A stretch of 54,393 nucleotides of DNA, from NCBI RefSeq assembly GCF_000511355.1, contig NC_023135.1:1-54393 (forward strand), written 5' to 3'. A program made the position numbers and the translations under genes. The stretch's first letter is position 1, and the number at the start of each line of letters is the position of its first letter. The DNA comes from Leisingera methylohalidivorans DSM 14336 (GTDB taxonomy: Bacteria > Pseudomonadota > Alphaproteobacteria > Rhodobacterales > Rhodobacteraceae). The notes beneath the pieces were generated by a model. It worked only from the letters and a program-made list of their open reading frames with translations. It did not search any database and was not told the origin of the DNA. This document shows positions 27,446 through 36,154 of this stretch, piece after piece.

Positions 27446-29782
27446 TCACTCGCCGTAAGGCACCCAGATGTTCTTTATCTCAGTGGCTTCCTGCAAGAAC
27501 CGTTTGGTGTGGTCCTGCGTCCAGTCGGTGGCAGCGCCGTTGTTGACCCAGGTCCGTTTCAGATTGCCTGCCGAAGCGGCCTCGATCGCCGCTGACAGAT
27601 CGGTGGAAGAGAAGCTCCAGACCGCATCCACGTTCAGATGCGAAGCCAGCGGTTTGGCCAGCTCGGCGTGTCTGCCGGTCAGGATATTGACCACGCCTGC
27701 AGGCACGTCTGATGTTTCCAGAACCTGGTAGAAGTCGGTGGCCGCCAGCGGAAAGGGCTCGGAGGCCGCCAGCACCACCCGGTTGCCCATGGCCATTGCA
27801 GGGGCCATTGCTGAGACCAGACCCAGCAGCGGCGTCTCATCGGCGCAAAGCGCGCCAATCACACCGGCAGGTTCCTTCATTGCCAGTGCCACGCCGCGGA
27901 TCGGCACGCCGTGGATCTGGCCGTCGTATTTGTCGGCCCAGGCAGCCGCGGTGAACAAGCGCTGGATTGAGGTTTCAACCTCAGCCGTTCCGGTCTTCCT
28001 GCCCGTCATCGCGTCGATGCGGGCGGCAAATTCCGCGGCGCGGGCTGAAAGGTTTTCGCCGATGTAATAGAGGATCTGCGCCCGCAAATGCCCTGTGGTC
28101 CTGGACCAGCCTTTTGCGCCCGCAGCAGCTTCGACCGCGTTGCGGATGTCCTTGCGGCTGGCAAGGCCGGCATGGCCCAAAAGCGTTCCGGTCTTGCTGT
28201 ATACCGCCTGGGAATAACCGCTGTCCGGGCGGGCCTGCTTACCGCCGATATACATTTTGGCGGTGCGGTCCAGCGGATCTGCCGGGGCGCCGTTGCCGTC
28301 GAACGGTTCTGCTTTGGCCAGCGGTTTTATCTTGGCTTTGGCGCGGGTGTATGCGGTCAAGCCTTCCCAGCCGCCCTCGCGGCCAAAGCCGCTTTCGCGC
28401 ACGCCGCCGAATCCGGCCGCAGCGTCGAACATGTTGGTGCCGTTGATCCAGACGACGCCGGCTGCCAGTTTCGGCGCCATGTCGAGCGCCAGGTTCAGGT
28501 TCTCGGTCCAGACGGTTGCCGCCAGCCCGTAACGGGTGTTGTTGGCCAGCTCCACTGCCTCGGCAGGGGTGCGGAAAGTGCAGGAAACCAGCACCGGGCC
28601 AAAAATCTCTTCCTGCATCAGCAGGTCGGCAGGCGACAGGCCTTCAATCAGCGTCGGCGGGTAGAAACAGCCGCTTTCAGGCATTTCCACCTGGGCCTGA
28701 TGCATGGTGCCCGCCTGATTGGCCGCGACCATGCTGGAAATGGTGTCCAGCTGCACGGGGTCGACCACGGCGCCCACATCGATGCATTTGTCCAGCGGGT
28801 TGCCAATGCGCAACCCGTCCATCCTGGCCTTCAGTTTGGTGTGGAACCGCCCGGCAATGCCTTCCTGAACCAGCAGGCGCGAGCCGGCGCAGCAGACCTG
28901 ACCCTGGTTGAACCAGATCGCATCAACCAGACCTTCGATGGCGCTGTCGATATCGGCATCGTCAAAAACAATGTAGGGGGACTTGCCGCCGAGTTCGAGC
29001 GTCAGTTCCTTGCCGCTGCCTGCGGTGGCCTCGCGGATCCGGCGGCCGACGGAGGTGGAGCCGGTGAAGGCGATCTTGTCCACGTCTGCCGCGGTGATCA
29101 TTTCTCCCGCCGCGCCGTCGCCGGTGACGATATTGACAACCCCCTCGGGCAGGCCGGCCTGACGGCAGATGTCGGCAAACAAAAGCGCTGTGAGCGAAGT
29201 GTACTCCGCCGGTTTCAGCACCACCGTATTGCCCATGGCAATTGCAGGCGCGATCTTCCAGGCCAGCATCAGGAGCGGGAAATTCCAAGGGATGATCTGA
29301 CCACAGACGCCCAAGGCCTCGGCGTCCGGCAGTTCGCTTTCCATCAGCTGGGCCATGCCTGCGTGGTAGTAGAAATGCCGTTGGGCCAGCGGGATATCGA
29401 TGTCGCGGGATTCGCGGATCGGCTTGCCGTTATCGAGCGTTTCCAGCACTGCAAACAGGCGGGAATGCTTCTGCAGCAGCCGGGCAATGGCATAGAGGTA
29501 TCTGGCCCGGCCCGGCCCGCCAAGCTCCTGCCATTTGCCTTGCGCATTGCGGGCAGCATCAACTGCGGCGTCCACGTCCTCTTGGGTGGCCTGGGTCAGG
29601 GTGGCCAGCACCTCTCCGGTGGCAGGATTCCGGCTGTCAAATCCGTCGCCGGGAGCGGTGAATTCGCCGTTGATGAAATGGCCGAACCGGCTGCCCTGAT
29701 CGACCAGCCAGGCCAGTGCCTCGGCGGCGCTTTCGGGGGCGGGGCCGTAGTCCATGGTGTCAAAAATCTCTTTGATGGTCAT
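27446..29782 (-). CDS. Two-domain aldehyde dehydrogenase, ALDH16 type
   Basis: A 778-aa protein made of two aldehyde dehydrogenase domains. Domain 1 (about residues 35-480) is complete: IPWNFPLLMLAWKIAPA near 160-176, FTGSTSVG near 236, the Glu in LELGGKSP near 258 and the nucleophile Cys297 in NQGQVCCAGSR. Domain 2 (about 510-778) keeps the fold (KEPAGVIGALCADETPLLGLVSA) but has no GQxC motif, so it is catalytically dead. This is the ALDH16 layout; bacterial members keep the domain 1 Cys. Lying 11 bases after deoC, it plausibly oxidises the acetaldehyde released by deoxyribose-phosphate aldolase. Confidence 0.9.
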   Translation of the reverse strand: MTIKEIFDTMDYGPAPESAAEALAWLVDQGSRFGHFINGEFTAPGDGFDSRNPATGEVLATLTQATQEDVDAAVDAARNAQGKWQELGGPGRARYLYAIARLLQKHSRLFAVLETLDNGKPIRESRDIDIPLAQRHFYYHAGMAQLMESELPDAEALGVCGQIIPWNFPLLMLAWKIAPAIAMGNTVVLKPAEYTSLTALLFADICRQAGLPEGVVNIVTGDGAAGEMITAADVDKIAFTGSTSVGRRIREATAGSGKELTLELGGKSPYIVFDDADIDSAIEGLVDAIWFNQGQVCCAGSRLLVQEGIAGRFHTKLKARMDGLRIGNPLDKCIDVGAVVDPVQLDTISSMVAANQAGTMHQAQVEMPESGCFYPPTLIEGLSPADLLMQEEIFGPVLVSCTFRTPAEAVELANNTRYGLAATVWTENLNLALDMAPKLAAGVVWINGTNMFDAAAGFGGVRESGFGREGGWEGLTAYTRAKAKIKPLAKAEPFDGNGAPADPLDRTAKMYIGGKQARPDSGYSQAVYSKTGTLLGHAGLASRKDIRNAVEAAAGAKGWSRTTGHLRAQILYYIGENLSARAAEFAARIDAMTGRKTGTAEVETSIQRLFTAAAWADKYDGQIHGVPIRGVALAMKEPAGVIGALCADETPLLGLVSAMAPAMAMGNRVVLAASEPFPLAATDFYQVLETSDVPAGVVNILTGRHAELAKPLASHLNVDAVWSFSSTDLSAAIEAASAGNLKRTWVNNGAATDWTQDHTKRFLQEATEIKNIWVPYGE

Positions 29783-29793
29783 GTGTTCAGCCC

Positions 29794-30783
29794 TCAGCCC
29801 ATGGAGTGGCGGTAGCCGGCGGAGTATGCCCCGGTGACATGATGTTCCAGCTGGCGCTCGATATCGCCCAGCAGCGAGGAGGCGCCAAAGCGGAACAGGT
29901 CTGGCTGAAGCCAGCGGTCGCCCAGCTCATCCTTCATCAGTGCAAGGTACACCAGCGCGTCCTTGGCTTTGGAAATGCCGCCCGCGGGTTTGTAGCCGAC
30001 GCGGCAGCCGGTGCGGCTGTAAAAATCGCGGATCGCACGGATCATCACCAGACTGACAGGCAAAGTTGCGTTGACGCTTTCCTTGCCGGTTGACGTTTTG
30101 ATGAAATCGGCGCCTGCCATCATGCAGACCAGCGAGGCGCGCGCCACGTTGCGCAAGGAGCCCAGTTCGCCGGTCGCCAAAATCGCCTTAACATGGGCGT
30201 CGCCGCAGGCCTGGCGGAAGGCTTTCATCTCGTCATACAGCGCCTGCCAATTGCCGGTCAGCACATGGCGGCGGGAGATTACGATGTCGATCTCCGCAGC
30301 GCCTGCTTTGACGCTTTCCTCAATCTCCGCCAGCCGCAGGTGGAAGGGGGACAGGCCTGCCGGGAAACCGGTGGAGACCGCGGCCACCGGAATGCAAGTG
30401 CCTTGCAATGCGGCAACCGCGGTGGGGATCATGTCGTGGTAGACGCAGACCGCCCCGGTGGTGAGACCTTCCATCCCCAGTGTGCGCAGTACATCGGCGG
30501 TGACCGGCTGACGGGCCTTGGCGCACAGGCGGCGGACACGGCCCTCGGTGTCGTCGCCAGAGAGCGTGGTGAGGTCAATGAGGCTGATGGCTTTCAGCAG
30601 CCAAGCCGCCTGGTGGTCTTTCTTCACGCTGCGGCGGCCCGGCAGTGTGGCACAGCGGCGTTCGATGGCCGACGTATTGGCCTGTACGGTAGCGACCCAG
30701 TCCAGGTCCAGCGCCATGCCCGGATTGCGCGGTTCGGCCAGTTGCGGCAGCTGCGCGCTTTGTTCAGCGGTTTGGCTTTCCAT
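29794..30783 (-). CDS. deoC: Deoxyribose-phosphate aldolase
   Basis: DeoC splits 2-deoxyribose 5-phosphate into glyceraldehyde 3-phosphate and acetaldehyde. The 329-aa protein is longer than the 220-260 aa short form and matches the long class. The Schiff-base Lys229 is in FIKTSTGK, and the second active-site Lys is in GYKPAGGI near 265. The start at 30783 (MESQTAEQ) has GAGG upstream and avoids 61 unlikely extra residues. It is followed at once by the ALDH16-type dehydrogenase, giving a two-gene path from deoxyribose to triose phosphate and acetate. Confidence 0.93.
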   Translation of the reverse strand: MESQTAEQSAQLPQLAEPRNPGMALDLDWVATVQANTSAIERRCATLPGRRSVKKDHQAAWLLKAISLIDLTTLSGDDTEGRVRRLCAKARQPVTADVLRTLGMEGLTTGAVCVYHDMIPTAVAALQGTCIPVAAVSTGFPAGLSPFHLRLAEIEESVKAGAAEIDIVISRRHVLTGNWQALYDEMKAFRQACGDAHVKAILATGELGSLRNVARASLVCMMAGADFIKTSTGKESVNATLPVSLVMIRAIRDFYSRTGCRVGYKPAGGISKAKDALVYLALMKDELGDRWLQPDLFRFGASSLLGDIERQLEHHVTGAYSAGYRHSMG

Positions 30784-31025
30784 TCGGGTAGTCCTCAGCA
30801 GAGTTCCGTGCGAAATTCGCACGGGTGCGGCATATTGGCAAGCGAAGCCAACCAGCGCCGCCGGTTTTTTTGACTGATTGGACAAATTATGGGTGCGCGG
30901 GCTTTGGTGGCGCCCTGAAAACCGGGTGGAGCAGGTGGTGCGGTACAGATTTTTTTCACGCTTCACCTGCCGAAGCCGCGCGCATTCCTGTGGCAGAATC
31001 AGCTCCGCATGCTAAATTTAGCGGT

Positions 31026-32957
31026 ATGAGCAGTGCAGAACCCCATATCAGCGAAAATACCCGTCCAATCATCCGCCAGCTGGATGACAGCGCCATCAAC
31101 CGGATTGCCGCTGGCGAGGTGGTGGAACGGCCCGCTTCGGCGGTCAAGGAGCTGGTGGAAAACGCCATTGACGCCGGCGCCACCCGCGTCACCGTGGAAA
31201 TTGCAGATGGCGGTAAGACGCTGATCCGGGTTACGGATGACGGCTGCGGCATGACGCCGGAGGACCTGCCGCTGGCACTCTCGCGCCATGCGACCTCCAA
31301 AATTGACGGCTCGGACTTGTTGAACATCCATACCTTCGGATTCCGCGGTGAGGCGCTGCCTTCGCTGGGGGCTGTAGGGCGGTTGACGATCACCAGCCGG
31401 GCAGCAGGGCATGAAGCGGCGCAGATCCGCGTCTCCGGCGGCAGGCTGGAATCGGTGAAGCCGGCCGCCTTGCGGATGGGCACCATCGTCGAGCTAAGCG
31501 ATTTGTTTTTTGCCACCCCGGCGCGGCTCAAGTTCATGCGCACTGACCGGGCTGAGAGCCAGGCGATTTCGGATACGGTGAAACGGCTGGCAATGGCGGA
31601 GCCTTCGGTTGGCTTTACCTTGCGCGACGTGTCCGGAGGCGGCGAGGGCCGGGTGACCTTCCGCGCCGATCCTTTGCCGGGAGATTTGTTTGATGCGCTG
31701 CACGGGCGGCTGGCCTCGGTTCTGGGGCGCGAATTTGCCGAGAACGCGTTGAAGATTGATGCCACCCGCGAAGGGATCCGGCTTTTTGGCTATGCGGCAC
31801 TGCCGACCTATTCGCGCGGGGCGGCGGTGGCGCAGTTCCTGTTTGTCAATACCCGGCCGGTGAAGGATAAGACGCTGACCGGCGCGCTTCGGGCTGCCTA
31901 TTTTGATTTCCTCAGCCGCGACCGGCACCCTGCGGCGGCGCTGTTCATCGATTGCGACCCGCAACTGGTCGATGTGAACGTGCACCCCGCCAAATCCGAA
32001 GTGCGCTTCCGTGATCCGGGGCTGGCGCGCGGGCTGATTGTCTCAGCCCTGCGTCATGCGTTGGCAGAGGCCGGGCACCGCGCCTCAACCACTGTGGCCG
32101 GCGCCACGCTGGGGGCAATGAAGCCGGAACAGCCTACCGCCACCGGCGCGCCGCGGATCTATCAGATGGACCGGCCGTCGCTGGGCGCACGCAGCAGTGC
32201 TTACGCGGCGCAATCCCCCGGTTTGCCGCAAACGTCTTCCTTTGATGCGCCGCCATCGCCAGGCTTTGCCGAATTGCAGACGGCCTACAGCGGGCGGGTC
32301 ACAGAGCCTCTGACGGGTTCAACGGCCCCAAGTCAGCCGCCAGCTGCGTCCGAAGCCGCCGCGCCCGGGGCCGAGCAGCTGCCGCTGGGTGCGGCGCGCG
32401 GCCAGGTGCATGAAAACTACATTATCGCCCAGACTGCCGACGGCATGGTGATCGTCGACCAGCACGCCGCACATGAGCGGCTGGTCTATGAGAAACTGAA
32501 ACAGCAGATGGCAGAGAATGGCGTTGCTGCCCAGGCGCTGTTGATTCCGGAAATTGTCGAGCTGAGCGACAATGACTGCGCGTGCCTTTTAAGCGTGGCA
32601 GAGGAACTGGCGAAATTCGGCCTTGGCATCGAGGCCTTTGGCGGTAACGCTGTTGCCGTGCGGGAAACCCCGGCGATCCTGGGCGAGGTAAACGCCGAAG
32701 CAATGATCAAGGACATTCTGGACGAACTGTCCGACCAGGGTGAAAGCCAGCTGGTGCAGGCCAAGATCGAAGCAATCCTGAGCCGGGTGGCTTGCCATGG
32801 TTCGATCCGTTCAGGCAGGCGGATGCGGGGCGAGGAGATGAATGCATTGCTGCGCGAGATGGAGGCAACGCCGCATTCCGGCCAGTGCAACCATGGCCGC
32901 CCCACTTATGTGGAACTGAAACTGGCAGATATCGAGCGCCTGTTCGGGCGCAGTTGA
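31026..32957 (+). CDS. mutL: DNA mismatch repair protein MutL
   Basis: A 643-aa GHKL ATPase of mismatch repair. The N-terminal ATPase motifs are complete: AAGEVVERPASAVKELVENAIDAG near residues 25-48, DDGCGM near 72, and TFGFRGEALPSL near 98-109. The C-terminal domain carries the latent endonuclease motif DQHAAHERLVYE near 478-489, plus ACHGSIRSG near 585 and CNHGRPT near 620, so this MutL should nick DNA itself. A Pro/Ala/Ser-rich linker (about 360-455) joins them. It is divergent from deoC, with 240 bases between starts. An upstream in-frame codon adds 67 residues that do not resemble MutL. Confidence 0.96.
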   Translation: MSSAEPHISENTRPIIRQLDDSAINRIAAGEVVERPASAVKELVENAIDAGATRVTVEIADGGKTLIRVTDDGCGMTPEDLPLALSRHATSKIDGSDLLNIHTFGFRGEALPSLGAVGRLTITSRAAGHEAAQIRVSGGRLESVKPAALRMGTIVELSDLFFATPARLKFMRTDRAESQAISDTVKRLAMAEPSVGFTLRDVSGGGEGRVTFRADPLPGDLFDALHGRLASVLGREFAENALKIDATREGIRLFGYAALPTYSRGAAVAQFLFVNTRPVKDKTLTGALRAAYFDFLSRDRHPAAALFIDCDPQLVDVNVHPAKSEVRFRDPGLARGLIVSALRHALAEAGHRASTTVAGATLGAMKPEQPTATGAPRIYQMDRPSLGARSSAYAAQSPGLPQTSSFDAPPSPGFAELQTAYSGRVTEPLTGSTAPSQPPAASEAAAPGAEQLPLGAARGQVHENYIIAQTADGMVIVDQHAAHERLVYEKLKQQMAENGVAAQALLIPEIVELSDNDCACLLSVAEELAKFGLGIEAFGGNAVAVRETPAILGEVNAEAMIKDILDELSDQGESQLVQAKIEAILSRVACHGSIRSGRRMRGEEMNALLREMEATPHSGQCNHGRPTYVELKLADIERLFGRS

Positions 32958-32988
32958 ACAAGAACCCCCGGTAAAGGGAGGACGAGCA

Positions 32989-34371
32989 GTGACTCTGGAA
33001 CAGGCCCAATGGGCCATTTACGTGCTGGCCGGGCTGGCCGCGGTTCTGGCCTTGGCGGGGCTGCGGCTGCGAGGCGCGGCCCGGCGGCTGGAACAGGCCA
33101 ACGGTGATCTGCGCAGCCACAATGCAGGGCTGAAAGCCGAGGTTGCGCGGCTTCCGGAGCTGGCGGATGAGCTGGCCACTTTGCGCCGTACCAGCGAGAA
33201 TGAGCGTACCGCCCGTTACCAGGCAGAGGCCCAGGTGCAGGCGCTGAAGGCGGAGCATTCGGCGCGGCTGGAAGAGCTGAAACAGATGAATACCCAGATG
33301 GAGCACAAGTTTGCCTCCTTGGCCTCAGGTGTTCTGAAGCAGAACTCGGAAAACTTCCTGAGCCTGGTCAGCGAGCGGTTTCAGGCGCACAGCAAATCCG
33401 CGGATGCGGATCTGGCCAAGCGCCACGCTGCAATTGAGGGGCTGGTAAAGCCGCTGGATCAGAAGCTGGGTCAGTTCGGTGAGCGGATCAAGGAAATTGA
33501 GAAGGCCCGCAACGAGGCCTACGGCGCGATCCAGACACAGGTGAAGCATCTGGCCGAGGGCCAGGCGGCGCTGGGCGGCGAGACCCGCAAGCTGGTGCAG
33601 GCTCTGCGGGCGCCCAAGACCCGCGGCCGTTGGGGCGAGATGCAGCTGCGCCAAGTGTTCGAGATGGCCGGCATGGCCGAGCATGTAGACTATGAGCTGG
33701 AGAAAAGCGTCGGCACGGATGACGGGCTGCGCCGCCCCGATGCTGTGGTGCGCATTCCCGGCGGCAAGAGCATTGTTGTGGACGCCAAGACCCCGCTGGA
33801 GGGGTATCTGGATGCGCTGGAAGCGGAGACGCCCGATCAGCAGCAGGAGGCCCTGCTGCGTCATTCGGGCCATGTCAAAACCCATGTGCGTCAGCTTGCG
33901 TCGAAATCCTATCAAAGCGCACTGGGCGAGACGCCGGACTTTGTGGTGATGTTTATCCCCGGTGAGACGTTTGTGTCCGCGGCGGTGGAGGCGGATCCGG
34001 GGTTGATTGAATATGCGTTTGAAAACAAGGTCCTGATCGCCACGCCAACCACCCTGATGGCGCTGGTCAAATCGATTGCCTATGGCTGGCAGCAGGAAAA
34101 GATGGCGGAAAACGCAGTTGAGGTGCAAAAGACCGCGAAAGAGCTGTACGACCGGCTGTCGACATTTTCCAGGAACCTGGCGTCAGTCGGCCGGTCGCTG
34201 TCGTCCTCGGTGAATAATTACAACAAGGCAGTGGGTTCGCTGGAAGCGCGGGTGCTGCCCTCGGCCCGGAAGTTCGAGGCCATGGGAGTTGTTGCGCAAG
34301 ACGCGGAGTTAGAGGACCCCGGACAGGTGGAAACCGAACCGCGCCAGGTGGCCCTGCTGGCGGACGAATAG
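32989..34371 (+). CDS. rmuC: DNA recombination protein RmuC
   Basis: A 460-aa RmuC-family protein, implicated in limiting rearrangement at inverted repeats. An N-terminal membrane segment (WAIYVLAGLAAVLALAGL) is followed by a long coiled coil (about residues 30-110, heptads rich in Leu/Ala/Glu) and the RmuC nuclease-like core: RGRWGEMQLRQVFEMAGM near 208-225, RPDAVVRIPGGKSIVVDAKTPL near 247-268, and VMFIPGE near 320. The start is a GTG with GGGAGG seven bases upstream. It follows mutL by 31 bases and probably shares its transcript, pairing two DNA-maintenance functions. Confidence 0.92.
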   Translation: MTLEQAQWAIYVLAGLAAVLALAGLRLRGAARRLEQANGDLRSHNAGLKAEVARLPELADELATLRRTSENERTARYQAEAQVQALKAEHSARLEELKQMNTQMEHKFASLASGVLKQNSENFLSLVSERFQAHSKSADADLAKRHAAIEGLVKPLDQKLGQFGERIKEIEKARNEAYGAIQTQVKHLAEGQAALGGETRKLVQALRAPKTRGRWGEMQLRQVFEMAGMAEHVDYELEKSVGTDDGLRRPDAVVRIPGGKSIVVDAKTPLEGYLDALEAETPDQQQEALLRHSGHVKTHVRQLASKSYQSALGETPDFVVMFIPGETFVSAAVEADPGLIEYAFENKVLIATPTTLMALVKSIAYGWQQEKMAENAVEVQKTAKELYDRLSTFSRNLASVGRSLSSSVNNYNKAVGSLEARVLPSARKFEAMGVVAQDAELEDPGQVETEPRQVALLADE

Positions 34372-35676
34372 ATGCAGCTGCCGCTGATCTGGCGCGCTGG
34401 CGCCTCGGGAGAGGCGTCGCTGCTGCGGGCGGCGGAGGTCGAGGCCGAGCGTATTGTGGCGCTGTTGCGGATAGCGGTCTCGGCCGGGCTGCTGGCGGCA
34501 TTGGTGCTGGCGGTTGATGCAGTGCAGACGGTGGAGCAGGATTATCTGTGGCACCAGATCGGTCTCGCGGCGGCAACTATGCTGGCCTATATGGCGGTAG
34601 GGGTTTTAAGTTTCGCCGCCATCCGTCAGGGCGTTTTCCGGCGCTGGATGATCTGGGCCGCGGTCACGGCAGACGGGGTGTTCCTGTTTTTGAACTCCTG
34701 GCTGTCGCTGCTGAATTCCGGGCTTTCGGGCGAGGTTGTCTTTTCCATGCCGGCCACATGGATGGCACCGCTGATCCTGGCCTTTGGGGTGCTGCGCTTC
34801 AACCCGCTGCTGCTGGGATACCAGGTGCTGCTGGTTTCAGCGGGGTTCGTGTGGCTGGTCCTATGGGAACCTGCTTACATCTCTGCAGATGCGGTTCAGC
34901 GTGTTCACCTGTCGATGGCCACGCCACCCAATCTGATGCGGGTTCTGATGATAACGCTGGCTGGGGCGGTGCTGATCGTGGCGGCGCTTCGGATGCGCGG
35001 GCTGCTGCGCCGGTCGATCGAGGAGGCGCGGCAGAAGGCCAATCTGACCCGCTACCTTCCGGCCCAGTTGGCAGGCCGTCTGGCAGGCGGCGGGCTGGAG
35101 GCGCTGCGGGAAGGCCGCCAGCAGAAAATGGCGATCCTGTTCATAGATATCCGCGGTTTCACCAGCTGGTGCGAAGGCCGCGAACCGCAGGAGGTCAGCG
35201 GCCTGATCACCGAGTTCCGCACCCGTGTCGAAATGGTGGCGGGCCAGACTGGCGGGCTGATCGACAAACACATCGGCGACGCAGCGATGATCCTGTTTGA
35301 GGGGGAACGGGCTGCGGCGCGGGCGCTGGACTGCGCCGAAGGGCTGCTGGCAGAGATGGAGGATTGGCGCCAGAAACGGGAGGCTGCTGGAGAGACCGGC
35401 CTGGCCGCAGGGATCGGAGTGCATTGGGGCGAGGTGTTTTCAGGTGTCACCGGCACACAGGCCCGGCTGGAGTATTCCGTGTTCGGAGACACGGTGAACA
35501 CTGCTGCGCGGCTGGAGCAGCTGACAAAGACGAACGGCATGGCGCTGATCGCGTCTTCAGCCTTGTTGAAGGAAGCCGGGATAGAGCCCGCGCGCCGAGG
35601 CTGGGTTACGCTGCCGGCGGAGCATTTGCGCGGGCGCCGCAGCGGGCTTGCGCTGTTCGGAAAGACGCTGGACTAA
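34372..35676 (+). CDS. Membrane adenylate/guanylate cyclase
   Basis: A 434-aa class III nucleotide cyclase. The N-terminal half holds about six hydrophobic helices (residues 30-220), followed by a short cytoplasmic helix and the catalytic domain: FIDIRGFTSW near residue 258 and HIGDAAMILFEG near 302 give the two metal-binding Asp residues, and VFGDTVNTAARLE near 365 is the typical transition-state block. Whether it makes cAMP or cGMP cannot be told. The ATG abuts the rmuC stop codon with no gap and no clear ribosome-binding site, so it may rely on translational coupling. Confidence 0.9.
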   Translation: MQLPLIWRAGASGEASLLRAAEVEAERIVALLRIAVSAGLLAALVLAVDAVQTVEQDYLWHQIGLAAATMLAYMAVGVLSFAAIRQGVFRRWMIWAAVTADGVFLFLNSWLSLLNSGLSGEVVFSMPATWMAPLILAFGVLRFNPLLLGYQVLLVSAGFVWLVLWEPAYISADAVQRVHLSMATPPNLMRVLMITLAGAVLIVAALRMRGLLRRSIEEARQKANLTRYLPAQLAGRLAGGGLEALREGRQQKMAILFIDIRGFTSWCEGREPQEVSGLITEFRTRVEMVAGQTGGLIDKHIGDAAMILFEGERAAARALDCAEGLLAEMEDWRQKREAAGETGLAAGIGVHWGEVFSGVTGTQARLEYSVFGDTVNTAARLEQLTKTNGMALIASSALLKEAGIEPARRGWVTLPAEHLRGRRSGLALFGKTLD

Positions 35677-35763
35677 GCAGAGCTCCATTTGCCCCAGATC
35701 AAAGACTTAGGCGTTTGGCCTGCTGTTTGCTATGCTGAGGCAGCGAATAGAAGGAATGGAGCA

Positions 35764-36087
35764 ATGCTGGAGATCTCAGCCCGAAAGGTGGCACAGGTGG
35801 CGATGATGGCCCGTGAACTGGGCCGGGCTGAGGGGGAACTGCGCGCCTTCATAAACCGCATGGGAGAAGATCAGCAGTCGGAATTAGTAGGTATCATGTG
35901 GGTCGGCCGCGGCAGTTTCGAGCCGGAAGAGCTGGGCGAGGCAATTTACACCGCCCGGCAGGAAGCGACAACGCCGACCGTCGATTACCTGCTCGGGACG
36001 CCGCATCTGGCTGACAATCTGGAAGCCGGCCTGGAGGCGCTGGGAATAGATGTGAACGATGTTGAGGACGATGTGATCGGCCGCTAG
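35764..36087 (+). CDS. DUF3775 domain-containing protein
   Basis: A 107-aa protein matching DUF3775, a small alphaproteobacterial family of unknown function. Family text: LEISARKVAQVAMMAREL at the N terminus, ELVGIMWVGRGSF near residues 39-52, and DYLLGTPHLADNLEAGLEALG near 77-97. It is acidic with no signal or membrane segment, so cytoplasmic. The start at 35764 has GGAG upstream; the frame extended to 35689 reads through the intergenic region. A bidirectional terminator follows. Confidence 0.85.
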   Translation: MLEISARKVAQVAMMARELGRAEGELRAFINRMGEDQQSELVGIMWVGRGSFEPEELGEAIYTARQEATTPTVDYLLGTPHLADNLEAGLEALGIDVNDVEDDVIGR

Positions 36088-36113
36088 GGGCCGCGCTGGT
36101 CTGCACTGCAAAA

Positions 36114-36134
36114 GGGCGCCGCGATCCGGCGCCC
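36114..36134. terminator. Bidirectional terminator between DUF3775 and the saccharopine genes
   Basis: A perfect 8-bp stem GGGCGCCG/CGGCGCCC with a five-base loop. The plus side ends in TTCGTTGTTT and the minus side in TTTTGC, so it can serve both converging units. Confidence 0.75.
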
Positions 36135-36154
36135 TTCGTTGTTTCACGCATCCA

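Noticed and set aside
28088..29815. 575-codon plus-strand frame opposite the ALDH16-type gene
   Set aside because: Antisense shadow; no start signal or family features.
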